NCBI GenBank assembly: GCA_045605025.1 | Contig: JAZUPE010000077.1 | Coordinates: forward strand, 1 to 19,872 | Direction: 5' to 3' | Source of the DNA: SIG598 sp045605025 | Lineage (GTDB): Bacteria > Bacillota > Clostridia > Oscillospirales > Acutalibacteraceae | DNA length: 19,872 bases | Shown: in pieces, positions 6,768 to 14,244 of the stretch | Position numbering within the stretch: position 1 is the stretch's first letter | Layout of the letters: every line of letters starts with the position of its first letter | Translations under genes and position numbers: made by a program | Notes under the pieces: generated by a model | Told to the model about the DNA's origin: nothing | The model's database searches: none | Seen by the model: only the letters and a program-made list of their open reading frames with translations

Positions 6768-7571
6768 ATGGAACAGAACAATATGAATGCAGGCACAAAT
6801 GTTGAAGAAGTCAAAGAAGACACTCCGTTGTCTGGCCCGGAAAAGAAAAAGCATCTCAAACTCAAGCGTACCATAGGTATTGTTTCCATAGTAGCATTCT
6901 TCGGGCTTATGGCATTCATTGCCGTATATATCGGCAAACCGCTTATAGAAGGCATTTTCGGCAGCGGCGAAGGTGATGCCGCCACCGTTTTCCAGAATAT
7001 GGTCAGAGAGAATCCTCTCAAAGCGCGGTTGCTTTACGTCGCAGTTCAGATTCTCCAGGTTTTCATTGCCCTCATTCCCGGTGAAGTTGTTGAAATTGCC
7101 GGGGGATTGGCTTTTGGCGCGATTGAAGGAATGATCCTTTCGCTTGCCGGCGTAGCCATCGGCTCGTCAATTATCTTCATGCTTACAAAGACACTTGGGC
7201 TGCGTTTCGTTGAACTGTTTGTCAGCCGTGATAAAATTAACGAGCTGAGGTTTATTAGAAACGGAAAGAATCTTGAATGGATCGTGTTTTATGTATTTTT
7301 TATTCCCGGAACGCCAAAGGATCTTCTTACCTATATTGTAGGACTGACCCGCATGAAGCTTCTTCCGTTCCTTGGAATATCCCTGCTGGCGAGAGTTCCG
7401 TCCGTACTGTCCTCCACATGGGGCGGTGACGCGATCATTAACGGTCAATACACAAAAGCTATTGTTATTTTTTCTGTGGCGCTGGCATGCAGTCTTGTCG
7501 GCTTGATTGTCTACAATGTGCTCAAAAAACGTCACAGCCGCAATGAAGCAAAGAATACTTCAGAGAAATAA
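6768..7571 (+). CDS. TVP38/TMEM64 (VTT-domain) membrane protein
   Basis: The 267-residue integral membrane protein starts with a polar, charged tail (1-33), then TM helices at about 35-55 and 88-104. The VTT core follows, with IPGEVVEIAGGLAFG (103-117), a small-residue helix to about 140, FIPGTPKDLLTYIVGLT (178-194), and a final helix near 231-252. The two Pro-Gly re-entrant motifs are typical of the VTT/DedA superfamily. Some DedA members carry undecaprenyl phosphate back across the membrane. Whether this TVP38-type protein does so is unknown. ATG at 6768 is used, with AGAGG (6756-6760) 7 bases upstream. An in-frame ATG at 6750 has no such site. It is the first gene of an operon with a sugar-phosphate transferase 33 bases downstream. 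Confidence 0.88.
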   Translation: MEQNNMNAGTNVEEVKEDTPLSGPEKKKHLKLKRTIGIVSIVAFFGLMAFIAVYIGKPLIEGIFGSGEGDAATVFQNMVRENPLKARLLYVAVQILQVFIALIPGEVVEIAGGLAFGAIEGMILSLAGVAIGSSIIFMLTKTLGLRFVELFVSRDKINELRFIRNGKNLEWIVFYVFFIPGTPKDLLTYIVGLTRMKLLPFLGISLLARVPSVLSSTWGGDAIINGQYTKAIVIFSVALACSLVGLIVYNVLKKRHSRNEAKNTSEK

Positions 7572-7604
7572 TCACACCTCTGTGTTGCATCGGAGAGGAT
7601 AAAG

Positions 7605-8225
7605 TTGTACAGATTTTTTAAACGCTTGTTGGATATACTGCTTTCATTAGCAGGTATCATAGTCCTGATGCCGGTCATGCTTGTAGTGGCTCTCGTTGTG
7701 GCACTGACATCAAAAGGACCTGTACTCTTCAAGCAGAGGAGAGTTGGCGCAAAAAAACAATTGTTCCTTATGTACAAGTTCAGATCAATGTATACCTGTA
7801 CCCCTGAAAATACGCCGACCCATCTGCTGAAGAACGCGGATAGCCACATTACGCCGGTAGGCAAATTTCTCCGCAAGACCAGTATAGATGAACTGCCGCA
7901 GCTTTTTAACATACTGGTTGGCCATATGTCAATTGTAGGTCCACGTCCGGCACTGCCTAATCAGACCGAGCTGATTGCAGAGCGTGACAAGTACGGCGCC
8001 AACGATATACGCCCCGGTCTGACCGGATGGGCGCAGATTAACGGCCGTGATGAGCTGGAGGACAGGGAAAAGGCTCGTTATGATGGAGAGTATTGCAGAA
8101 AAGTCAGTTTTCTTTTTGATGTAAAATGTCTCTTGATGACAATCGGTAAGGTTGCAACCAGCGAGGGAGTTGTCGAGGGAGGAAGCAGCGGAACTCACGA
8201 CAACGCCGACAGCGAAGATCAATAA
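7605..8225 (+). CDS. Undecaprenyl-phosphate sugar-1-phosphate transferase
   Basis: The 206-residue protein is a small-form bacterial sugar transferase (polyprenol-phosphate phosphoglycosyltransferase, PglC/WcaJ catalytic-domain type). An N-terminal hydrophobic re-entrant helix (about 9-34) is followed by KFRSM (58-62), the catalytic Asp95-Glu96 in SIDELPQLFNIL, IVGPRPA (110-116), and RPGLTGWAQINGR (136-148). It would transfer a sugar-1-phosphate from a UDP-sugar to undecaprenyl phosphate as the first membrane step of glycan synthesis. The start is TTG at 7605, with GGAGAGG (7592-7598) 6 bases upstream. The C-terminus is acidic and probably disordered. The next gene makes a modified UDP-sugar, a likely substrate. 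Confidence 0.92.
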   Translation: MYRFFKRLLDILLSLAGIIVLMPVMLVVALVVALTSKGPVLFKQRRVGAKKQLFLMYKFRSMYTCTPENTPTHLLKNADSHITPVGKFLRKTSIDELPQLFNILVGHMSIVGPRPALPNQTELIAERDKYGANDIRPGLTGWAQINGRDELEDREKARYDGEYCRKVSFLFDVKCLLMTIGKVATSEGVVEGGSSGTHDNADSEDQ

Positions 8226-8228
8226 CCA

Positions 8229-8245
8229 CGGACAGTCGCTGTCCG
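8229..8245 (+). repeat. Intercistronic hairpin
   Basis: CGGACAG and CTGTCCG form a 7-bp perfect stem with a TCG loop in the 35-base gap between the transferase and the dehydratase genes. There is no T tract, so it is not a normal terminator. It could affect RNA processing or stability and sits just before the GGAG of the next gene. Confidence 0.5.
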
Positions 8246-8260
8246 ACTGGAGAATTAATA

Positions 8261-10144
8261 ATGAAACAGATAGCTAAACGGCTGTATTACATCGTTGGCG
8301 ACGCACTTCTGTGCGTACTCACAATGTATGCTTCGATATGGCTTCGTTTTGAAGGGAATATAGAACAGCGTTATCTTGATAATATGTGGTTCTATATGCT
8401 GGTGGCGGTGATAACCGTCTGCGGTTCGGGTGCAATGATCGGATCCTACAACGGAATGTGGGAATACTGGGGGTTGTCAGATACTCTCAGGCAGATAATC
8501 TGCACAGGGGTTTCGGGGTCGGTTTTTCTGATTATCAAGTATTCCGGACTGGCTCAGATGATTAATCCGGATATGCGCATATCAGGCTCGATAACGGTAA
8601 TATATTGTTTCCTAATTCTTATTATGACCGTAGTGCTGCGCACCATACCGCGGTTCAGACAATGGATGCTGTCTGAGAGTTCCGCACGCAGAAATTCAAG
8701 AGCAATAATTATCGGAGCGGGAACTACAGGCGCCATGCTTGTCAAGCGTATGCAGGAAAGCGCTGAAAGCACGATTTATCCCGTTGCGATTGTTGATAAT
8801 GATGCTGCTAAGAGAAATTTCCGCCTTGCAGGTGTAACCATCGGCGGTGGAGTGGATGATATTCCAGATCTGGCAAGAAAATACAAAGCAAATGAAGCCG
8901 TACTGGCACTGCCCAATATCTGCTCTGCAGATTTATCCGAGATCTACCGCAAGTGCAGCGATGCCGGTCTGCGCCTGCGCATTTTTCGTGATTCAGTTGA
9001 TGCGGAAGCACTTATGTCGGGAAACAAATATGCCCTTCGGGATGTATCTATTGAAGATCTTCTTTTCCGCGATACAATCAGAACCGATATGAGCGATGTG
9101 TTTGCCATGCTGCAGGATAAGACAGTTCTTGTTACAGGCGGTGCGGGTTCAATAGGCAGTGAAATCTGTCGTCAGGTGCTGGAAAACGGCTGCGGAAGAC
9201 TGGTGATTTTTGATATCCATGAGAACGGCCTTTTTGAGATCAACGAAGAACTCAAGGATAGATTCGATCAGTCTAAATATGTGCTGGTTGTTGGTTCTGT
9301 GCGTGACCGCCAGAAGCTTGATCAGGTGTTTTCACAATTCAAGCCTGATCTTGTTCTTCACGCCGCTGCGCACAAGCACGTTCCAATGATGGAACTCAAT
9401 CCTGTGGAAGCCGTAAAGAACAACGTTCTTGGTACGCTTAATGTCCTCGAAACGGCTGTGGAGCACAGTACCCCGCGCTGTATTCTGATTTCCACCGACA
9501 AGGCGGTGCACCCGACCAATATCATGGGAGCAACCAAGCGTGTGGCGGAGCTGCTCGCGCAGAACCTCAACAGTGATCGATGCCGCATAGCGGCGGTGCG
9601 TTTTGGTAACGTGCTGGGTTCAAACGGAAGCGTAGTTCCGATTTTCCGTCGCCAGATTGCTGAGGGTGGTCCGGTTACCGTTACGCATAAGGATATCGTA
9701 CGGTATTTTATGACTATTCCAGAGGCTGTTTCGCTGGTGCTCACTGCCGGCACGATAGCAAAGGGTGGCGAGGTTTTTCTGTTGGATATGGGCAAGCCGG
9801 TCAGAATCTACGATCTGGCGGTCGATCTAATTAAGCTCTCAGGACTCAAACCCGGTACTGATGTGAAAATTGAGATTACAGGACTGCGTCCGGGAGAAAA
9901 GCTTTACGAAGAACTGGTGCAGGATAATGAACAGGTAAAGGCTACTGTTCATGAAAAGATTTTCATGTGCGAGGGTCATGGACCTCAGAATGAGAAACTC
10001 AGATCATCAGTGGAGAAACTTCGAGCGGCAATCGAAAGCGGAGCGGACGGAGAAACGCTCAGAAATATGACGTTTGAGGCTATCGAAGAAACGCAGAGTG
10101 CTCCTCCCGTGTATGAAGCGTCAGCTGCTCATCCGAACATCTGA
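8261..10144 (+). CDS. Long-form NDP-sugar 4,6-dehydratase (CapD/WbpM/PglF type)
   Basis: The 627-residue membrane enzyme has four N-terminal TM helices (about 8-130). A first Rossmann domain follows with IIIGAGTTGA (149-158), and then the catalytic SDR domain with TGGAGSIGSE (292-301). The SDR catalytic residues are STDKAV (411-416) and MGATK (422-426). Met replaces the usual SDR Tyr, as in the Ser-Met-Lys triad of WbpM/PglF enzymes. These convert UDP-GlcNAc to the UDP-4-keto-6-deoxy sugar that begins bacillosamine/QuiNAc-type pathways. Other substrates in the family cannot be excluded. GGAG lies 8 bases before the ATG. No aminotransferase or acetyltransferase follows, so the rest of the pathway must be encoded elsewhere. 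Confidence 0.92.
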   Translation: MKQIAKRLYYIVGDALLCVLTMYASIWLRFEGNIEQRYLDNMWFYMLVAVITVCGSGAMIGSYNGMWEYWGLSDTLRQIICTGVSGSVFLIIKYSGLAQMINPDMRISGSITVIYCFLILIMTVVLRTIPRFRQWMLSESSARRNSRAIIIGAGTTGAMLVKRMQESAESTIYPVAIVDNDAAKRNFRLAGVTIGGGVDDIPDLARKYKANEAVLALPNICSADLSEIYRKCSDAGLRLRIFRDSVDAEALMSGNKYALRDVSIEDLLFRDTIRTDMSDVFAMLQDKTVLVTGGAGSIGSEICRQVLENGCGRLVIFDIHENGLFEINEELKDRFDQSKYVLVVGSVRDRQKLDQVFSQFKPDLVLHAAAHKHVPMMELNPVEAVKNNVLGTLNVLETAVEHSTPRCILISTDKAVHPTNIMGATKRVAELLAQNLNSDRCRIAAVRFGNVLGSNGSVVPIFRRQIAEGGPVTVTHKDIVRYFMTIPEAVSLVLTAGTIAKGGEVFLLDMGKPVRIYDLAVDLIKLSGLKPGTDVKIEITGLRPGEKLYEELVQDNEQVKATVHEKIFMCEGHGPQNEKLRSSVEKLRAAIESGADGETLRNMTFEAIEETQSAPPVYEASAAHPNI

Positions 10145-10315
10145 CGCAGCTGCTCCAAAGCCCGTTTTTCAATACGTGACACATAGCACCCACTCTATTG
10201 TAAGCGGTTATGACTGAAAAAACAGCCATGCGAAATGGCGTAAAACTTGAAGGTGTGCTGTTATTTCGTTGATGTTGATCAATTTGATTCATTGAAGCAT
10301 CGAACTTGAATAGTA

Positions 10316-10506
10316 ATCGCCCTAATGGGCGATCAGGACCCCCCCGCCGAGGGTTCCCTGCGCCAAAACAGTCCACCGGACTGTTATTGGCTACCCTCCT
10401 GCGGCCGGCGCGCGGTCGCGCCGTGTTTTGTCGATGAGTATTGCGTTCTCTGCGGAGAACGCACAAAGGCTCTGCCTTTGAAAACCGCAAACCTTTGAAA
10501 AGGTTT
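10316..10506. repeat. Cluster of six consecutive perfect hairpins
   Basis: In order: ATCGCCC/GGGCGAT (10316-10333); GCCAA+AACAGTCC/GGACTGTT+TTGGC with a one-base bulge (10362-10391); GGCGCG/CGCGCC (10407-10422); GCGTTCTC/GAGAACGC (10443-10462); AAAGGC/GCCTTT (10465-10479); AAACCTT/AAGGTTT (10489-10506). Loops are only 3 or 4 bases. The cluster lies between the convergent ends of the dehydratase gene and the recombinase gene. No coding frame is supported in 10145-10541. I believe similar hairpin strings recur in Oscillospiraceae genomes, but that is from memory. They may end transcription from both sides. Confidence 0.75.
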
Positions 10507-10541
10507 GATCCAAACTTTGTGTTCCTCGACAGATAACTTAT

Positions 10542-12128
10542 TTATCGTTGCACCGTCGTCTGCTCCAACTCCCGGAAACGGAATCGAATAATGATCTCCT
10601 TGTTTTCGGTAAGTTCGATGCGCTCTATCAGACTGACCAGCAGCTCGCGGCTGGCAAAGGCCGAATCCATATATCGCTTTACCAGCTCTTTAGCCCTGTC
10701 CTCCGAAGGGACGGGGCTTTTTTTGCGCCCTTCCAGTTTATGAAGCCGTTCTTCGAGCAGAGTGCGTTCCTGCTTTGTCCGGTTGTAGATTCTCTCGAAG
10801 TCTTCCTCGGAAAGGATACCGTTGAGCCGGTCAGCATACATCAGATCAAGATGAGCCGTAAGCGTGCCCAGTTTCCCATGCAACTCGGCTATCTCGGAGG
10901 AAAGATGATCTCTTCTTGCCGCATGCTCGACAGCCTCTTTTGCGTCGAGGAACAGTTCCTGCGGATTCAGATAACCTGCACAGATCTCGCGAACCTTTTC
11001 CTGCACTGCTTCCGTGACCGTCTGTTCCCGAATGGAATGGCAGGTGCACACTCCGGCTTTCGTGAACCGCTGATAGGTGCGGCACACGAAATACAGCACA
11101 TCCTCACCGGCGGCATTCTTCCTGTTGATGACCGCCAGAGGATATCCGCATTCGTGACAGAATATCAGCCCCTTCAGCAGAAAGTCATATGTGCGGCTTC
11201 GGGTGTGTCGACGGCTTTGCAGCAGCATTCGAACTTTGCGAAAGGTCTCGGCATCCACCAACGGTTCGTGGGTGTTCTGCACCACCACCCAGTTTTCTCT
11301 GGGCTGCCTGATGCACTTTTTGGATTTGTAGCTGACCTTGACCTGCCGTCCCTGCACCATGCTGCCAATATATGTCTCGTTCTGCAGCATATCGGATATG
11401 CGCTCGCTGCTCCATTTGCCGGTATAAGGCCCCGGTGCGGCAACGGTCAGACCGGCGTAGGCAGCAGGTGAGGGGATACCCTCATTATTCAGCGCCGACG
11501 CAATGCTGCGGCAGCTCATGCCCTCCACCGCCATGGCGAAGATGCGCCGCACAACGGCAGCAGCCTCCTTGTCAATCACAATCCGGTTCTTTTCCGTGGG
11601 GTGCATTTTGTAGCCGTAGGTAGGCTTTCCTCCGATGAACTGCCCCTTGCGCTGTTTGTCGCGCTTGACGCTCTTTATCTTTTTGGAAATGTCCTTGGCA
11701 TACATATCGTTCATGATGGCTCGGAACGGGGTGATGTCGTTGGCACTTGACTCCACACCTGTGTCGATGCCGTCCAGCAGAGAAATGTACCGCACCTGTT
11801 TTTCGGGGAAATACCGCTCCATGTAATGCCCGGTCATGATATAGTCACGCCCCAGACGGGACAGGTCTTTGGTGATTACCATGTTGACCTTCTTTGCCTC
11901 AATGTCAGCGATCATTCGCTGAAAATCGGGACGGTCAAAGGTGGTGCCGCTGTACCCGTCGTCAACATAGGTGTCATAGACAGCAAGCCGATGCCTGCTG
12001 ACAAAATCATCCAGCAGGGATTTCTGATTGGTCACGCTTTCCGATGGTCCTTCGTTTTCGTCCTCCTTTGAAAGTCTGATATAAAGTGCCGCATGGTAAA
12101 CCATGGGATCGCTTATTTCCATGTACAT
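10542..12128 (-). CDS. Large serine recombinase (TnpX/TndX type)
   Basis: The 528-residue site-specific recombinase has a resolvase catalytic domain (about 12-160) with nucleophile Ser20 in YIRLS, the VDDGYSGT motif (55-62), and KDLSRLGRD with conserved Arg (87-95). The Recombinase (DNA-binding) domain is at about 170-300. A zinc ribbon carries CHEC (324-327) and Cys349, Cys361 and Cys363. A C-terminal charged coiled-coil spans about 385-460. This form excises and inserts mobile elements in Clostridia. It looks full length. AAGGAGG ends 5 bases before ATG 12128. No conjugation or resistance genes flank it, so it may be a solo recombinase left from a larger element. A 47-codon ORF with a strong ribosome-binding site ends 36 bases upstream. 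Confidence 0.93.
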   Translation of the reverse strand: MYMEISDPMVYHAALYIRLSKEDENEGPSESVTNQKSLLDDFVSRHRLAVYDTYVDDGYSGTTFDRPDFQRMIADIEAKKVNMVITKDLSRLGRDYIMTGHYMERYFPEKQVRYISLLDGIDTGVESSANDITPFRAIMNDMYAKDISKKIKSVKRDKQRKGQFIGGKPTYGYKMHPTEKNRIVIDKEAAAVVRRIFAMAVEGMSCRSIASALNNEGIPSPAAYAGLTVAAPGPYTGKWSSERISDMLQNETYIGSMVQGRQVKVSYKSKKCIRQPRENWVVVQNTHEPLVDAETFRKVRMLLQSRRHTRSRTYDFLLKGLIFCHECGYPLAVINRKNAAGEDVLYFVCRTYQRFTKAGVCTCHSIREQTVTEAVQEKVREICAGYLNPQELFLDAKEAVEHAARRDHLSSEIAELHGKLGTLTAHLDLMYADRLNGILSEEDFERIYNRTKQERTLLEERLHKLEGRKKSPVPSEDRAKELVKRYMDSAFASRELLVSLIERIELTENKEIIIRFRFRELEQTTVQR

Positions 12129-12164
12129 GATAACCTCCTTGAAACAAGCGACTATTCATCGCTC

Positions 12165-12308
12165 TTATGATATATCTGTTTGGGGTCTATGGTCAAATGC
12201 GTAAATTTCCCTCTGCAGAAAAAGCAGAAAGGATTGACGAATGATGTTTGCCAAATCTGCCTTGTCATTGGAATAAGAACAGCGGATCACCGGCTGGCTG
12301 CGCTTCAC
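12165..12308 (-). CDS. 47-residue protein encoded just ahead of the recombinase
   Basis: The start is GTG at 12308, preceded on the minus strand by AAAGGAG with a 7-base spacer, the best ribosome-binding site in this region. The product begins MKRSQPVIRCSYSNDKADL, continues with an amphipathic helix NIIRQSFLLFLQREI, and ends in a polar tail. It ends 36 bases before the recombinase start, on the same strand and presumably the same transcript. I recognise no named family. The position suggests an accessory or regulatory partner of the recombinase, but that is inference. A longer ATG-started frame (to 12392) exists without a ribosome-binding site and would run through a terminator hairpin. Confidence 0.55.
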   Translation of the reverse strand: MKRSQPVIRCSYSNDKADLANIIRQSFLLFLQREIYAFDHRPQTDIS

Positions 12309-12363
12309 AGAATCACTCCTTTGGTCAATGGTATGCGAGAGACTGATGCCGATTGCCAGTCCA

Positions 12364-12396
12364 TAAAAAATCGCCCATACCGGGTCAGGCATGAGC
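12364..12396 (-). terminator. Minus-strand terminator upstream of the recombinase unit
   Basis: On the minus strand GCTCATGCC and GGTATGGGC form a 9-bp stem (two G-U pairs, 12396-12373), followed by GATTTTTTA. It lies 55 to 88 bases ahead of the 47-codon ORF. It could end transcripts entering from the right, or act as a leader attenuator of the recombinase operon. Confidence 0.6.
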
Positions 12397-12418
12397 GAAA
12401 AGTGAATTTCGAGATAAG

Positions 12419-12467
12419 AAAAAACGCTCAGATTGATTCTGACCTTGAATCAACCGGAGCGTTTTTT
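12419..12467. terminator. Strong bidirectional terminator
   Basis: AAAAAACGCTC (12419-12429) pairs with GAGCGTTTTTT (12457-12467). Inside it TTGATTC pairs with GAATCAA around a 7-base loop. The A and T runs at the two ends give a U tract on either strand. It insulates the recombinase unit from the DNA to its right. Confidence 0.8.
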
Positions 12468-12471
12468 AGGA

Positions 12472-12701
12472 AAAAATATGGAAGAAATGTACTCAAAACA
12501 ACAGCGTTTTGTCTTATCATCCACTTCGGGAAACGGATTACCAAACTCGCGTGTCTGAGAAAGGATATCAAGAAGAAATGTATCGGCGAATACTGCAGGC
12601 AAATCATTGTCCGACAGGGCAGTGTGATTGCCTCCGATACCATTAAGGAATTCTGGATGGATAAGATGCGCGGCATAGACTGTGTGATTATTGTTTTTTG
12701 A
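12472..12701 (+). other. Open frame without recognised product
   Basis: No convincing gene was found in 12468-12844. The plus frame that ends with TGA at 12699-12701 has a plausible basic C-terminal segment (KKKCIGEYCRQIIVRQGSV, then DTIKEFWMDKMRG), but it has no start codon with a ribosome-binding site after the terminator at 12467. Another plus frame from ATG 12478 stops after 26 codons. This may be a gene remnant or chance openness. From 12754 to 12844 I see nothing. Confidence 0.2.
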
Positions 12702-12710
12702 ACAGAAGTG

Positions 12711-12753
12711 ACCCGCCCGCGACTGTGAAACTGCTCCACGATCGCGGGCGGGT
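12711..12753. terminator. GC-rich inverted repeat downstream of the AEC transporter gene
   Basis: ACCCGCCCGCGA (12711-12722) pairs perfectly with TCGCGGGCGGGT (12742-12753), a 12-bp stem with a 19-base loop. Outer AACAG/CTGTT could extend it. Neither side has a clear T tract. It lies 92 bases beyond the stop of the minus-strand transporter and is its most likely transcript end. Confidence 0.45.
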
Positions 12754-12844
12754 CTGTTGGTTGTGCGGTGTTTCCGGCAGGATGCCGTTGTCGGATGAAA
12801 TAGTATTCCTCGCGTTGCGTTGGCGGTATAGCTCACTGGCCGCG

Positions 12845-13768
12845 TTATGCAGCCGCAAAAGCCATGGCACAGAATACCGCCATAGTGACGACGGTCAGTA
12901 CCGAGCATACGCCGGATGCCAGCCGGAGTTCTTCCTCGTTTCTTCCAAGACCCGGTGCCAGAAAACTGGAGGGCAGAGCGAAGTAAAGAAGTACTGCCCA
13001 GCGTGTGTAAGCATCCACTGATGGCGCAAGAAAGAGCGATACCTGAACAATCAGGCATGCGGCTGCGGAAAGAGCGGCATGGATGCCGGCAAGTACGAAT
13101 ATCCTTCTGCTGTTATTTCTGTTCAGCGAGAGATTGTAGCCGATTGAAAACAGCATGGCCGCACTGACCGGCTGGGACATGAATGATGTGGTTTCCCGTA
13201 TCAGCTTACCCAGCCCGATGGCGTCCAGTCTGTCCATGATTCCGGTTAGCCCCAGAACAAAGCCGAGGACGCTCATGATGAGCAGGGGAGAGATGAAAAC
13301 CTTCAGCAGAGCTTTTGCTCCGGTTTTTTTCTCCGTGTCGGCAGAAAGTATGCTCAGCACAGGGATGGATACGAATGCCTGCGTCATATCGAGAATGCCC
13401 ATGCGATATGTCTGATCCGCGCCGAAAAGCAGCATGAACAGCGGGATACCAAGCATGCCTGTCTCGTGGGCGGAAAACAGCATTGGCAGATTGTGTCCGC
13501 CCTGTCGGGCACGAAGTCGGAATCCGATGATGCTGCACACCAGAAGGATTGGAATGAGCAATGCCATGGAAATCAGCGCTTCCGATTCAAGCTGTGCTTC
13601 GAGGCAGGAATTGAACAGTACGCAGGGAATGCAGAATTTCAGCACAAACTGCTGAAGTCCTCTGTTCTGCTCTGGGGTCACGGCGTCTGTTTTTCTTGCA
13701 AGAAAGCCTATGGTCAGACAGACCACGAGCGGAGCAATGACGCTCAGTGTGCTGAATATGCGGCTCAT
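12845..13768 (-). CDS. AEC-family transporter (auxin efflux carrier/malate permease type)
   Basis: The 307-residue protein has ten hydrophobic segments in two halves of five, separated by a charged loop (about 140-152). The N-terminus, with the G-F-x-A-x-K and LQ-x-FVLK-x-CIP-x-xLF pattern, is typical of AEC (membrane transport protein) members. Bacterial members move malate, other carboxylates or amino acids by secondary transport. The substrate cannot be read from sequence, and no enzyme neighbour hints at it. GGAGG lies 6 bases before the ATG at 13768, and a TTGACA/TATGCT promoter lies at 13834-13862. It appears monocistronic. Confidence 0.9.
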   Translation of the reverse strand: MSRIFSTLSVIAPLVVCLTIGFLARKTDAVTPEQNRGLQQFVLKFCIPCVLFNSCLEAQLESEALISMALLIPILLVCSIIGFRLRARQGGHNLPMLFSAHETGMLGIPLFMLLFGADQTYRMGILDMTQAFVSIPVLSILSADTEKKTGAKALLKVFISPLLIMSVLGFVLGLTGIMDRLDAIGLGKLIRETTSFMSQPVSAAMLFSIGYNLSLNRNNSRRIFVLAGIHAALSAAACLIVQVSLFLAPSVDAYTRWAVLLYFALPSSFLAPGLGRNEEELRLASGVCSVLTVVTMAVFCAMAFAAA

Positions 13769-13833
13769 GTGTATGCCTCCGTTCGTTTTTTTCGTGCTGT
13801 AGTTTGCTGAAAAACTCGGGATACTGCAGAGAC

Positions 13834-13862
13834 AGCATATCTCCTGTGGGATGCTTTGTCAA
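13834..13862 (-). promoter_or_regulatory. Promoter of the AEC transporter gene
   Basis: On the minus strand TTGACA (13862-13857) and TATGCT (13839-13834) are 17 bases apart, giving a leader of about 60 bases. Another TTGACA further upstream on the same strand has no matching -10. Confidence 0.65.
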
Positions 13863-13937
13863 GGGCTTTTCAGTAGTCTTCGCTGCTGCAGGAAGATTGT
13901 AGGTTTGTCAATGATGCGTTACACTGATTGTAAAAAA

Positions 13938-14022
13938 GAGTGCAAGTATTCTTTCGGAGATGTGGTTTTCAGGTTCTAATGGTCGCAAGGCTGTGTTGGC
14001 TCAATCTGTGTTACCCGCACCA
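13938..14022 (+). other. Decayed tRNA-Leu(CAG)-like sequence
   Basis: The segment TTCAGGTTCTAATGGTCGCA (about 13967-13986) followed by AGGCTGTG, a T-loop-like CTCAATC (13999-14006 region) and the 3' end TTACCCGCACCA resemble the 3' two-thirds of clostridial tRNA-Leu with anticodon CAG and an encoded CCA. The 5' part does not pair with the 3' acceptor, the anticodon stem is mismatched and the T stem is poor, so it cannot fold as a working tRNA. Antisense tRNA-like sequences of this sort often appear as false short ORFs. The match is from memory of tRNA-Leu sequences. Confidence 0.4.
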
Positions 14023-14161
14023 TCGTCCGAAAATGGCTTGGTTTAGCCGCCTTTGAATGTTTTCTTTTGCTGTTTTATGAGGCTTTGGAGAGGTCAAAAT
14101 CAGGCTCGAATCGGTGTTTTTCTACCAAATCTTTACCTATTTTTTCTGCATCGGATACGAT

Positions 14162-14201
14162 AAAACCGAGCCCTGTACCAATTGGTGAGGAGTTCGGTTT
14201 T
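14162..14201 (+). terminator. Terminator-like hairpin with an internal palindrome
   Basis: AAAACCGA (14162-14169) pairs with TCGGTTTT (14194-14201). The loop contains the perfect palindrome ACCAATTGGT (14178-14187). GTTGTTT follows. No gene is recognised just upstream, so the transcript it would end is unknown. From 14023 to 14161 I see nothing else. Confidence 0.45.
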
Positions 14202-14244
14202 GTTGTTTCCCTAAATAATCATATAGCAAAAAGAGTTTGCAGGA

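Noticed and set aside
10548..11471. A 307-codon plus-strand frame opposite the recombinase
   Set aside because: It is antisense to well-defined recombinase domains and looks like no known protein.
12167..12196. A TTGACC/TATCAT pair as a recombinase promoter
   Set aside because: The spacer is 18 bases with a poor -10, and it lies inside the well-supported 47-codon ORF, so it is not listed as a feature.
12428..13058. Minus-strand frames reading through the region downstream of the AEC transporter
   Set aside because: They overlap the AEC coding region out of frame and run through two strong hairpins, with no start signal.
14084..14131. A second tRNA-like 3' end (ending TTTTTCTACCA)
   Set aside because: A T-loop-like CTCGAAT is present, but the flanking bases do not form a T stem or acceptor.
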